Part shown: in pieces, positions 14,813 to 21,688 of the stretch
Position numbering within the stretch: the stretch's first letter is position 1
Layout: each line of letters starts with the position of its first letter
Virus record (IMG/VR): IMGVR_UViG_3300001460_006018
Span: 1-29,496 of that record
Direction: 5' to 3' (one strand)
Length of the DNA: 29,496 nt
DNA from: a virus
Translations under genes and position numbers: made by a program
The notes under the pieces: model-generated
Databases searched by the model: none
What the model saw: only the letters and a program-made list of their open reading frames with translations
Told to the model about the DNA's origin: nothing

Positions 14813-16423
14813 TTAAGCCATATGTCTTAATGTGAAATCAAATTGATCTGCGTCAGCACCTTCGCCTATTGTTAAATTTTTTGCATTAATTTGTATTCTA
14901 GATCCTGAAAGACTAGCTGAAAATTCTAATGCTTCTGATAGTGTGGAATTTCCATCAAATAAGTAATCGTCGGCAAAATTAACAATTGAGCCTGAATTAT
15001 CTTTATTCCAATTAAATGTCATAGTACCTCTTCTATGCACAGGTCCTGGCGAATTCTGTGCAGTATATTTGTAATAAACTTCTATAGTTCCTGTGATACC
15101 ATCTGCAGGCAATGCCATAAAAAATGTCGAAGTAAGTCGTCCACTTATACCAGTTGATACTACGTAATTATTCACATAATCTTTTGGACCTTCTATTTCT
15201 GGAAGATAAAGGTTTGTATTATAATTTGTATCTACGGTTAGATCTTTAGTCCGTTGAAAATAATCATTATCACTATGATTGCCTGTTTTACCAAATTTAA
15301 TAACACTTGAAACTGGATTATGACTATCGGCGGCATCATTTCCAACATATACAAATTTATTATTTTGTGATGTATTAACTGAGCCATTATCTATTGTTAT
15401 TGCTTGTCTGTTTATATTATTAAAGCTTATATTTTCTATAGTGTTATAGCTTGGTCCTGTAATTTGCCCTGCGGAACCTGGTACTGTTCCTATGCCAAAC
15501 TTGAATCCATATGCCATTTGTTGCATTTTTCCACCATCAAATTGATTATAACTAGCATCATCATCTGAAAAATATGCATACGCATAATTTTCTATATGAA
15601 TATTTTTAAATATGTTGTTTACACAATCTAACGATCCTAATGAACCACTACGCAATTTAAATGCACCATAATCAACTGTTACTCCGTTACCAAAGAGCCA
15701 TTGTCCTTTTAAATGTAGGTTTATAAATTCACTGTCTTTACAGTTTTGTAAAATAATAGTTCCACCATACTGACTATGGGTAATTGACATATTGCTTATT
15801 TTGATGTTTTTTGGTTGATTTCCGCTTGTATTAGTACTATCGTCTGCATATACTCCATTGCCAGAACTTGAGCTATTTTTTGTGTAAAATACACTACTTC
15901 CTGTACCTGTAAGCAATGTTTTGTTCATACCATCACCTACTATGGTAGCATAAGGTGGAACATAAATTGGACTAGTAATTAGATATTCTCCGGCAGGTAC
16001 TTTTAAAGTAATATTTTTGTAAACTCCTCCAACTGGTGATAAAAATAATTGATCTACTGCTCTTTGTAAGGCCGCAGTCTGATCTGAACCATCACCTGTT
16101 GCACCAAAATCTTTTACACTAACAATATCATCTAGCTTTTGTGCAATTGATCTTTTTACAGGTGTTGCTGATGATGCACCGGTTTGAACATTGTCAGCAG
16201 TTCTATATGTATATTGTCCTACTAAAGATAATATATCACTTTTAGTAGTTAATATTTCGGAGTTACCAGTAGCAGGAGCACCTTCACTTACACTACCGTT
16301 TCCTATATATAGTTTTTGTTGATCTATTGCCCATCCAAGTTCTCCACTAGCAAGTTGAGGTACACCTGAAACCTGTGCTTTACCTCTACGATGTTGAATT
16401 CTTGATATTTGTACAACAGCCAT
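14813..16423 (-). CDS. Tail fibre/tailspike with pectate-lyase-like beta-helix
   Basis: The 536-residue product starts with an N-terminal module common in marine myovirus fibre proteins (SRIQHRRGKAQ, then GELGWAIDQQKLYIGNG). A linker with Gln/Ser-rich spacing follows, then SVKDFGATGDGSDQTAALQRA at about 102-121, the entry to the pectate-lyase-3/right-handed beta-helix fold. Asn-rich parallel-strand turns fill about 140-400, and the C-terminal part reads like a beta-sandwich. It most likely binds, and perhaps depolymerises, host surface glycan; no catalytic pair can be named. A late-like octamer lies 27 bases upstream and GAGGAG precedes the ATG. Confidence 0.85.
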   Translation of the reverse strand: MAVVQISRIQHRRGKAQVSGVPQLASGELGWAIDQQKLYIGNGSVSEGAPATGNSEILTTKSDILSLVGQYTYRTADNVQTGASSATPVKRSIAQKLDDIVSVKDFGATGDGSDQTAALQRAVDQLFLSPVGGVYKNITLKVPAGEYLITSPIYVPPYATIVGDGMNKTLLTGTGSSVFYTKNSSSSGNGVYADDSTNTSGNQPKNIKISNMSITHSQYGGTIILQNCKDSEFINLHLKGQWLFGNGVTVDYGAFKLRSGSLGSLDCVNNIFKNIHIENYAYAYFSDDDASYNQFDGGKMQQMAYGFKFGIGTVPGSAGQITGPSYNTIENISFNNINRQAITIDNGSVNTSQNNKFVYVGNDAADSHNPVSSVIKFGKTGNHSDNDYFQRTKDLTVDTNYNTNLYLPEIEGPKDYVNNYVVSTGISGRLTSTFFMALPADGITGTIEVYYKYTAQNSPGPVHRRGTMTFNWNKDNSGSIVNFADDYLFDGNSTLSEALEFSASLSGSRIQINAKNLTIGEGADADQFDFTLRHMA

Positions 16424-16449
16424 TATTAAACTCCTCGAAACGTTCGTAG

Positions 16450-16457
16450 TATTTATG
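16450..16457 (-). promoter_or_regulatory. T4-late-like promoter octamer of the tail fibre
   Basis: Minus-strand CATAAATA lies 27 bases upstream of the fibre ATG, directly after the terminator of the winged-helix gene. Confidence 0.6.
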
Positions 16458-16483
16458 ATGGTTGTTGTTTTGGCTACTCAGCA

Positions 16484-16507
16484 AAATAGGACCCGTAGGT
16501 CCTATTT
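16484..16507 (-). terminator. Rho-independent terminator after the winged-helix gene
   Basis: A perfect 10-bp inverted repeat, AAATAGGACC and GGTCCTATTT, closes a four-base loop and is followed by TTTT on the minus strand. It separates the early winged-helix gene from the late tail fibre promoter. Confidence 0.8.
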
Positions 16508-16526
16508 AAACTAAAGAGATTATTTT

Positions 16527-16775
16527 TTATTCAGCAAACATTTTTGCTCTTGAACCGTTTACATCACGAGCAACAATGCTATATCGTGTTGCACCAGTAG
16601 TTGCAATGTCAGTTTTAACTACTAGACCAGCTGACTTCATTTCGCTAATACGAGCAGGAAGTTTCTGGATACCAAACCTTGCGTTTGCATCTTTTGCAGT
16701 CAAAGATTTGCCTGTACCTCGAAGATATGTTTCAAGGAAAGTTTTTTGGTTAGTTTTAATTGTCGTAAATGCCAT
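16527..16775 (-). CDS. Winged-helix-like DNA-binding protein, early monocistronic
   Basis: The 82-residue product reads KTFLETYLRGTGKSLTAKDA, then ANARFGIQKLPARISEMKSAGL, a helix-turn-helix pattern, and then a small beta-wing VVKTDIATTGATRYSIV. Small proteins of this layout are common early proteins of marine T4-like phages. It is bounded by its own sigma70-type promoter and a terminator, and the ribosome-binding site GGAGG is near-ideal, so it should be made early and strongly. A transcriptional or DNA-binding role is likely; the target is unknown. Confidence 0.75.
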   Translation of the reverse strand: MAFTTIKTNQKTFLETYLRGTGKSLTAKDANARFGIQKLPARISEMKSAGLVVKTDIATTGATRYSIVARDVNGSRAKMFAE

Positions 16776-16806
16776 CTAGGCCTCCATTTGTTGTTACAAT
16801 ATACAT

Positions 16807-16835
16807 ACTATAACAAAGGAATTAATAAAGGTCAA
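16807..16835 (-). promoter_or_regulatory. Sigma70-type (early) promoter of the winged-helix gene
   Basis: On the minus strand TTGACC (16835-16830), 17 bases, TATAGT (16812-16807). The leader to the ATG at 16775 is about 25 bases and contains GGAGG. The -35 overlaps the end of the GIY-YIG-like gene. Confidence 0.7.
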
Positions 16836-17401
16836 CCTTTTTTTTGAATTTTTTTCCATTCATTCCAAATAGGAATTTTCTTTTTATAATTACCTTTTGT
16901 GCTTAAAGGCTGGTTATTGATGTGTAGAACCCAAGCATCAAACCATTGTTTAGCAATATCTTCATCACCTCTAAGTAAATAATATCTTGCTTTCATTCTG
17001 CATTTACCTCGTTGAGGATTATCTTTGTGTCTAATAGCGTTGCGTATTTTGTCTGTAGCTTTATATATTTGTGGGTCATCTAATCTACCAGTAAATCCTT
17101 TGTCTTGGAAGTTTGGATTTGCCTTACCTCCAGCTGATCCACCGTGCTCCTCTACAAGATTAGCAAATGCATTGTTATTAACAACATCGAGTTTTATTGA
17201 GTAATCCATTGCAACTTTTTCAAAAGTATCTTTATGATTACTTTCGTAAAGTATTTCGGTTGTTACGTCATTTCCGTGTAATTCTATATGCCTTGTCCAG
17301 TAAACACCAGATCCTTTGTACTTGTATGGATCTCTAGTTGTTTGTCCAAGATATTTTTTTCCTGTAAGATTGTGTGTTTTAAGATAAAGAGTTTGCTTCA
17401 T
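16832..17401 (-). CDS. GIY-YIG-like (homing-type) nuclease domain protein
   Basis: Starting at the ATG at 17401 the product has 189 residues. Its N-terminus, TLYLKTHNLTGKKYLGQTT, then RDPYKYKGSGVYW and RHIELHG, matches the degenerate GIY-YIG module of phage proteins (LYLK for GIY, KYLG for YIG, an Arg and a later Glu). A Lys-rich C-terminus could bind DNA. The frame is open another 147 bases upstream, but that part lies inside the exonuclease gene and is not family-like. Such genes are often free-standing homing nucleases or relics of them. Confidence 0.65.
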   Translation of the reverse strand: MKQTLYLKTHNLTGKKYLGQTTRDPYKYKGSGVYWTRHIELHGNDVTTEILYESNHKDTFEKVAMDYSIKLDVVNNNAFANLVEEHGGSAGGKANPNFQDKGFTGRLDDPQIYKATDKIRNAIRHKDNPQRGKCRMKARYYLLRGDEDIAKQWFDAWVLHINNQPLSTKGNYKKKIPIWNEWKKIQKKG

Positions 17402-18065
17402 AATATTGATATACTCTATTCCACCATTCTGTTTTCCACTCATCAAACTCATCTGGCCACAGATCAAACTGTTGATATTCTCCAGCCCTACTACACATAA
17501 AAATATGTCCTTCACGTATATCTGTTCCGTGTATCTCGTTATGAGCAATAGCGTAGGCTGTTAACTGTAGGAAATAATCCTCTACCCACTCTAGCTTTTT
17601 AGGCTTGTTAGTTTGTTTGAAGTCCATTATACATGGATTGCCTTTGTATTGTCCTACTAAATCAGTTGTACCTGCATAAAGCCCTGGAACATACAAAGGA
17701 ACTTCACTTCCCCATATTTCATCTACATCATCCATTGCATGGACTTTAATTTTTGTAGCCATTGTATGAGCTTGTTGAGCATATGGATTACTTCCTGGAG
17801 AAGGCCACTCACCGGTTTCAACATAAGTTTCTAAATAATGGTGCATACGTGTTCCAACACCACTAGCTTCTGTAACTATTTCTTGTGCTTTTTGTTCACC
17901 TACACGTTTTTTCCATGCAATAAGATGTGTCATATCTTTAGTACCACTAAGGATTGTTGTAACACTAGCCACAGGAGGTCCGCCTGGAGTTTCGTAACGG
18001 CGTTTACCATCTATGTTTATTCTTTTTAGTTTTGCGTAATTGTATTTTTCTATTATAAGTGTCAT
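17379..18065 (-). CDS. PD-(D/E)XK exonuclease (Cas4/RecB-like)
   Basis: The 228-residue product shows the RecB/Cas4 nuclease order: GTRMHHYLE with His75, the acidic AGTTDLVG with Asp135, IMDFKQ with Asp148 and Lys150, and QLTAYAIAH with Gln167. A GGPPVASVTTIL segment near the N-terminus is typical of phage exonucleases of this group. No C-terminal Fe-S cysteines are visible. It would process DNA ends during replication or recombination. There is no ribosome-binding site, and the promoter places the transcript start at or next to the ATG, so the mRNA is probably leaderless. Confidence 0.85.
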   Translation of the reverse strand: MTLIIEKYNYAKLKRINIDGKRRYETPGGPPVASVTTILSGTKDMTHLIAWKKRVGEQKAQEIVTEASGVGTRMHHYLETYVETGEWPSPGSNPYAQQAHTMATKIKVHAMDDVDEIWGSEVPLYVPGLYAGTTDLVGQYKGNPCIMDFKQTNKPKKLEWVEDYFLQLTAYAIAHNEIHGTDIREGHIFMCSRAGEYQQFDLWPDEFDEWKTEWWNRVYQYYEANSLS

Positions 18066-18071
18066 TGTTAA

Positions 18072-18100
18072 AGTATAAACTATGTTACACTGATTGTCAA
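18072..18100 (-). promoter_or_regulatory. Sigma70-type (early) promoter, likely leaderless start
   Basis: On the minus strand TTGACA (18100-18095), 17 bases, TATACT (18077-18072), a near-consensus promoter. The start point is expected about seven bases on, at the exonuclease ATG itself (18065). Confidence 0.75.
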
Positions 18101-18101
18101 C

Positions 18102-18329
18102 TTATAAATCGCCACCTACATCTGTTGCACGTTTAGCCATCGAAGGTACTGAATCTTGGTCACCGCCACCTTTTGATAAGCTATTCCCAAAATTAATTTT
18201 TTCGCTATCATAGTTACTAACAATATTTTTTATTCTATCATCAGCTTGGAAAGCGGCATCAAATGTTTCGTAATTAAATTGTGGTATTTCGCTATTATCC
18301 ATCATTTTATCTAGGTCCTCGAAAGACAT
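18102..18329 (-). CDS. 75-aa ORF, possibly the -1 frameshift extension of the upstream gene
   Basis: Read from the ATG at 18329 this gives a 75-residue acidic, helical protein with a Gly/Ser-rich tail (MSFEDLDKMM, KGGGDQDSVP). The ribosome-binding site is poor. The frame stays open a further 24 codons upstream, encoding the protein-like VTEEVNTDNLYRLLRLIKAE to the end of the 256-aa gene, where the A-rich slip site lies. The ORF could therefore be the C-terminal part of a 355-residue frameshift product rather than a separate gene. Only the start at 18329 is available for independent translation. Confidence 0.6.
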   Translation of the reverse strand: MSFEDLDKMMDNSEIPQFNYETFDAAFQADDRIKNIVSNYDSEKINFGNSLSKGGGDQDSVPSMAKRATDVGGDL

Positions 18330-18397
18330 AGACTCAACGCCTTCGGCTTTTATAAGCCTTAATAATCTGTAAAGATTGTCTGTGTTAACCTCTTCGG

Positions 18398-19168
18398 TTA
18401 CTTTTTTTTTGACGCAAGGGTTGTTGCCAACTTACGTGGATCAACACTTTCTCTTGCTTCTCTACCTGCTGGTGCATCTCCACCTGCCGCTGGTTCAGCC
18501 GCGGCAAAGTCATCATCTCCTGCAGGAATAGCGGCATCATCTTGATCAACTGTAGGTTCCATGCTAGGATCCATTGGCATATCATCACCGCCCATTGGTG
18601 CTGGCATAGCTTCGCCTTCACCTGTAAGCATTCCTACACCATTACTTAGAGCCGCTCGTGTGCCTTCCATTGATGTATATAATTCATCTAGACTTGCTTT
18701 TATAGTTTCAACATAAGCATTACTCTGCTCAACACCAAGTTCATCTCTGATTGCATCTGCTAAGTCTAACATTGATTCTGTTTTCATTTCAGCTGTATCT
18801 TCCATCCAGCCTGTTACTCTATCAACCATATCCTTGGCGGCCATAACTATTTCAGCTTGATCTTCTGCACCTTCATTGATGGTTGTTTCTGCAACAATAT
18901 TTTCTTCATCAACATCGCCTCTTTCAGAAAGTTCTGCATTCAAGATATCTAAAAAAAGTTTTGATTTTTGATAATCGTCATTTTCAACTACTGCATTGAA
19001 ACTTTCACTCATTTCAATTTGGCTTAGTTTTGTTCTCAATTTGTTTCGAGCATTTTGTAGTTGTTCTATAGTAAAAGACTCAAGAGAAAGTTTTTTACCA
19101 AATCGCTTTTCTAAACTTTCGTTAAGGCTTTTAGCAGTTACCGGTTTTGCAAATTCTGAAATATTCAT
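18398..19168 (-). CDS. Acidic protein with low-complexity tail, candidate frameshift gene
   Basis: The 256-residue product begins MNISEFAKPVTAKSLNESLEKR. It has an N-terminal helical region (about 15-90), a long helical middle and a very acidic, Ala/Pro/Met-rich low-complexity tail (about 200-240: DDDFAAAEPAAGGDAPAG). It ends ASKKK at an AAAAAAAAAG run directly before its stop. It is in keeping with scaffolding- or assembly-type phage proteins but I recognise no family. A late-like octamer lies 30 bases upstream, suggesting virion assembly. At the stop, a dnaX-like slip site could join it to the 75-aa frame. Confidence 0.8.
   Translation of the reverse strand: MNISEFAKPVTAKSLNESLEKRFGKKLSLESFTIEQLQNARNKLRTKLSQIEMSESFNAVVENDDYQKSKLFLDILNAELSERGDVDEENIVAETTINEGAEDQAEIVMAAKDMVDRVTGWMEDTAEMKTESMLDLADAIRDELGVEQSNAYVETIKASLDELYTSMEGTRAALSNGVGMLTGEGEAMPAPMGGDDMPMDPSMEPTVDQDDAAIPAGDDDFAAAEPAAGGDAPAGREARESVDPRKLATTLASKKK
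18401..18407 (-). other. Possible -1 ribosomal frameshift site A AAA AAG
   Basis: In the reading frame of the 256-aa gene the last codons are TCA AAA AAA AAG TAA, so the classic dnaX heptamer A AAA AAG sits in the correct phase one codon before the stop. A -1 slip gives GTA ACC GAA GAG and continues through 24 codons into the 75-aa ORF. A small stem (TAACC...GGTTA) starts immediately after. No upstream Shine-Dalgarno-type stimulator is obvious. Confidence 0.5.
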
Positions 19169-19197
19169 GTTACATTCCTATAGGTTCTTATTAAAAG

Positions 19198-19205
19198 TAT
19201 TTATC
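19198..19205 (-). promoter_or_regulatory. T4-late-like promoter octamer
   Basis: Minus-strand GATAAATA followed by CTT lies 30 bases before the 256-aa gene start. Confidence 0.55.
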
Positions 19206-19206
19206 T

Positions 19207-19620
19207 CTAAGAGAAGATAATTTGTTCTAACTGATCAATAGTTGCATCCATATCCACTTGAGCAACTGATAATCGTGCGTCTAAAACATCTTTTTTGAAG
19301 TCATCGGCAGTATTATTATAGCTATTTTCATAAAACATTATATCAGCACTATATTTTCCTGCAACATTATCTAGTTTTATAGCTTTATCGATATTTCTTT
19401 CTTCGCTATAAAGTTTTGCAATAGCCAATGCTCCATGCTTACAATATGCTGAGCCTATAGCTATATCTTGTTTACAATCAAATAACAAAAAACTTTTATC
19501 TTTCCGTTGTCTTACAATAACAGGGCCAATACGTATTGCATTGCCTGCCTTATGAGGCAAGGGATACTTTGATAATCCTATATCAAGTAAGGATTTTATT
19601 TCATTTATAAGATTTTTCAT
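19207..19620 (-). CDS. Conserved hypothetical protein, 137 aa
   Basis: The 137-residue product has a central strand-rich part (GNAIRIGPVIVRQRKDKSFLL, YCKHGALAIAKLY) and a helical acidic C-terminus (DATIDQLEQIIFS). No domain is recognised. It begins inside the upstream 70-aa gene (20-base overlap), typical of the dense late cluster here. It may be a minor structural or assembly protein by location only. Confidence 0.65.
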   Translation of the reverse strand: MKNLINEIKSLLDIGLSKYPLPHKAGNAIRIGPVIVRQRKDKSFLLFDCKQDIAIGSAYCKHGALAIAKLYSEERNIDKAIKLDNVAGKYSADIMFYENSYNNTADDFKKDVLDARLSVAQVDMDATIDQLEQIIFS

Positions 19621-19813
19621 TATTAACCAAATAACACTTTCCGTTATGAAGGACTCTTTTTATTATATCTTTTTTTATTAAATTGTCAAGTATAAATTGT
19701 TGTCTTTCTGCGAATTCATTGTAGTCACAAAGGCTTGGTAGTTCTCGTAACAAAGATTCTTCTTCGTTAGTCGTAGACACCATGATGCCATTTGATATTT
19801 CTTTAAAATTCAT
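19601..19813 (-). CDS. Hypothetical protein, 70 aa
   Basis: The 70-residue product is helical and charged (EEESLLRELPSLCDY, RQQFILDNLIKKDII) with a Lys/Tyr/Asn-rich end. No family is recognised. It overlaps the upstream coiled-coil gene by ATGA and the downstream gene by 20 bases. Confidence 0.6.
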   Translation of the reverse strand: MNFKEISNGIMVSTTNEEESLLRELPSLCDYNEFAERQQFILDNLIKKDIIKRVLHNGKCYLVNNEKSYK

Positions 19814-20106
19814 CTAACTGGAGTACCTGCTGGATCAGGGGCTCCCATTGTGTTACCTGGTTGTGTCTGCGTGTTACCTGGTTGTGTCTGCGTGTTAGCT
19901 GACTGTAAACGCATTTTTTGTGCATTTTGTACTGCTACCTGAGCGGCTTTAATTGCTTCATCTGAAGCCCTCATTTGTGATTGTAATTGTGTCATCTGAT
20001 CTTGTATAGCTACTTTAGCATCTTTTGCAGATTGGAGTTGCACTTGTGCCATTTTTACAGGATCTTGGTCCGGTGCTTCAACTATATTTAAATCAGTAAT
20101 TTTCAT
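19810..20106 (-). CDS. Coiled-coil protein with tandem NTQTQPG repeat
   Basis: The 98-residue product is a Gln/Ala-rich helix over about residues 15-68 (VQLQSAKDAKVAIQDQMTQ, AIKAAQVAVQNAQ), followed by a disordered tail with two copies of NTQTQPG and a third degenerate copy (NTMGAPD). The repeat comes from a 21-bp tandem duplication at 19851-19892. No family is recognised. It overlaps both neighbours by ATGA. Confidence 0.65.
   Translation of the reverse strand: MKITDLNIVEAPDQDPVKMAQVQLQSAKDAKVAIQDQMTQLQSQMRASDEAIKAAQVAVQNAQKMRLQSANTQTQPGNTQTQPGNTMGAPDPAGTPVR
19851..19892 (+). repeat. 21-bp tandem direct repeat within a gene
   Basis: TGTTACCTGGTTGTGTCTGC plus G occurs twice in exact copies (19851-19871 and 19872-19892), followed by a partial third copy with changes. 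It keeps the reading frame and encodes NTQTQPG on the minus strand. Confidence 0.9.
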
Positions 20107-20363
20107 CTGTTCATTGCCTTAACTCTGATACTGGCTGGATTAATCCTTTTTGTACGCTTTGCTTTTCTTGTCATCTTAGATCCTAATCTAGCCTTAGTGA
20201 TTTTTAACCTATTTCTTTTAGCTACGTCTGGCGGTGCAAAACATTGTGCCACATTAGAAACTGTTCTTCCTTTTCTAGCACCAGCTGTGCATCTATATTT
20301 GCGAACTACAGTATTGCCTCTTTTTGCGTAGACTTGTCTTTCAAACAATTCTCGTAATAACAT
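20103..20363 (-). CDS. Strongly basic small protein, 86 aa
   Basis: The 86-residue product is rich in Arg and Lys (KRGNTVVRKYRCTAG, GSKMTRKAKRTKRINP) with two Cys (Cys25, Cys41) near the Arg-rich middle. It starts MLLRELFERQ. No family is recognised; it may bind nucleic acid or pack with DNA. Its start lies one base after the stop of the coiled-coil/membrane gene. Confidence 0.65.
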   Translation of the reverse strand: MLLRELFERQVYAKRGNTVVRKYRCTAGARKGRTVSNVAQCFAPPDVAKRNRLKITKARLGSKMTRKAKRTKRINPASIRVKAMNR

Positions 20364-20364
20364 A

Positions 20365-20610
20365 TCAAGCCACCTGTAAAAGAATTACTACTATTGTTGA
20401 CAGTAGACCGGCTACTATAGTACCAGCCGCTCCTATTATTACTTTAACTAAACTTTGTTGCCCGCTTGCCATTTGGTCGCTTATTTCATCCAACTTTTCT
20501 TCAACTTTACCTAACCGATTATCAAACTGCTCATATCTTAATGCACACAGGTCAACATGAGCTTCTAAGCTTTCTTTTTCTAGACTAGATGGTTTCGAAA
20601 GTGATGACAT
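20365..20610 (-). CDS. Coiled-coil protein with C-terminal membrane segment (holin-like topology)
   Basis: The 81-residue product has a predicted coiled coil (about 28-50, DNRLGKVEEKLDEISDQM) and one hydrophobic C-terminal segment (about 56-79, VIIGAAGTIVAGLLSTIVVIL). This matches the XhlA-type holin-partner layout seen in several phages. The start has GGAG seven bases upstream. A late-like octamer is 80 bases upstream, overlapping the stop of the upstream gene. A lysis-related role is possible but not proven. Confidence 0.7.
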   Translation of the reverse strand: MSSLSKPSSLEKESLEAHVDLCALRYEQFDNRLGKVEEKLDEISDQMASGQQSLVKVIIGAAGTIVAGLLSTIVVILLQVA

Positions 20611-20688
20611 TTGTATACTCCAATTGATACGTCAGTAGGTAGCCTAATTGCGTTAGTTAGTAAAATGCCTAAGTGAATCATCACTGTA

Positions 20689-21063
20689 TTATTTATCAAA
20701 GGTTTCGAAAACAATATTTTTATCTTCTCCTTTGGTAATGAAAACATTTTCTTTAAAATCTTTTGTTTCTTCAAGTTCTGCTATAAAAGGCACCAGCATA
20801 AAATCAGTTAACATCATATCTATAGTTAACGCACCTTCAAAAGCAATCGTAAAAGTAAGTTGCCATACTTGATTATCATTAAAATTTTTATTGTCTTGCA
20901 CTAGTATTGGATCATCATCAATAGTAGGATTTACTCTAAGTCCAATAGTATTAATCACAGTCATAAAATTTTGTTTTTGTCCATACGCAATTCTGTTTTC
21001 TTTAGATACTTTCCTGTGATTAGTAATATCTACTGTAGTCCTTAAAGTAAACTTAGTTTCCAT
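20689..21063 (-). CDS. Conserved hypothetical strand-rich protein
   Basis: From the ATG at 21063 the product has 124 residues, METKFTLRTTVDI and on; an ATG four codons upstream is also in frame. The pattern of strands (VINTIGLRVNPTIDDDP, QVWQLTFTIAFEGAL, MMLTDFMLVPFI) suggests a compact beta protein of the kind conserved in marine T4-like phages. No function can be named. It overlaps the sulfotransferase stop. Confidence 0.65.
   Translation of the reverse strand: METKFTLRTTVDITNHRKVSKENRIAYGQKQNFMTVINTIGLRVNPTIDDDPILVQDNKNFNDNQVWQLTFTIAFEGALTIDMMLTDFMLVPFIAELEETKDFKENVFITKGEDKNIVFETFDK
20690..20697 (-). promoter_or_regulatory. T4-late-like promoter octamer
   Basis: Minus-strand GATAAATA lies 80 bases before the gene at 20610 and overlaps the stop codon of the gene before it. 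The spacing is longer than at the other sites. Confidence 0.4.
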
Positions 21064-21613
21064 ACTTATATCCATATTCTAATATATCTCTAAAATAAAT
21101 ATCCCTAACAAAGTCGATTAATTCTTGGGTGTATAAGTCTTTATAATTGTACTCAACATTCTTATTAGTAGTTGGTAAAGGTATATGACAGTCTAACTTA
21201 TCTTGTATTTGTGTGAAATCTTCTTGTAAATTTTCAAATCTTAATATCTTTGTATAAGTGCCAAACCAATCATGCTGAGGGGTATCTAAACTATACCAAG
21301 CTCTTGCCCAAAGTAAAAATGGTTGAAAAGAAAGATTTGATGCATTTTTAGCAACTCTTTTTAGTAACCAATCTTTAAAGTTTTGATTTCCGTGGTTAGC
21401 AAATAGATACCAACTTGCTAGTCTTTCCCAAGGGTTTCTTACTACTCCAAATGTATAAGTTGTATTTGGAAAGTAAGTATTCACTTCAACTATATGTCCA
21501 TGTTTTTTGCCTTCAACTGTTTTGAAATTAGCATCTAACCACTGACTAATACTTGTACCAGCAGTTTTTGGATTATGTATAAAAGTTGTGTAGTGTTCTG
21601 GCAGGTAACGCAT
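21053..21613 (-). CDS. Sulfotransferase-family protein
   Basis: The 186-residue product has the sulfotransferase PAPS-binding motifs: IHNPKTAGTSIS at 12-23 (the P-loop-like 5'-phosphosulfate loop) and GVVRNPWERLASWY at 56-69 (3'-phosphate loop with Arg59 and Ser67). The rest fits the Sulfotransfer_2-type fold used on glycans and cell-surface molecules. It is short for the family but both binding loops are present. It may modify a phage or host surface sugar. Its end overlaps the downstream gene; a bidirectional-type terminator lies just upstream. Confidence 0.8.
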   Translation of the reverse strand: MRYLPEHYTTFIHNPKTAGTSISQWLDANFKTVEGKKHGHIVEVNTYFPNTTYTFGVVRNPWERLASWYLFANHGNQNFKDWLLKRVAKNASNLSFQPFLLWARAWYSLDTPQHDWFGTYTKILRFENLQEDFTQIQDKLDCHIPLPTTNKNVEYNYKDLYTQELIDFVRDIYFRDILEYGYKYGN

Positions 21614-21637
21614 CTAGTACTTACCAGCCATAAAAAA

Positions 21638-21668
21638 AGCGCCACTGCAAAAGTGACGCTCCTTTTTT
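21638..21668 (-). terminator. Rho-independent terminator of the 115-aa gene
   Basis: A 9-bp stem (AGCGTCACT paired with AGTGGCGCT on the minus strand, one G-U pair) closes a five-base loop and is followed by a run of seven T on the minus strand. TTTTTT on the plus side makes it bidirectional in form. It isolates the 115-aa gene from the sulfotransferase. Confidence 0.8.
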
Positions 21669-21688
21669 AAGTATAAGTTAATTAAAAC

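Noticed and set aside
18385-18621. Overlapping minus-strand ORF over the acidic tail
   Set aside because: Gln/Met-rich alternate frame of the 256-aa gene's low-complexity region.
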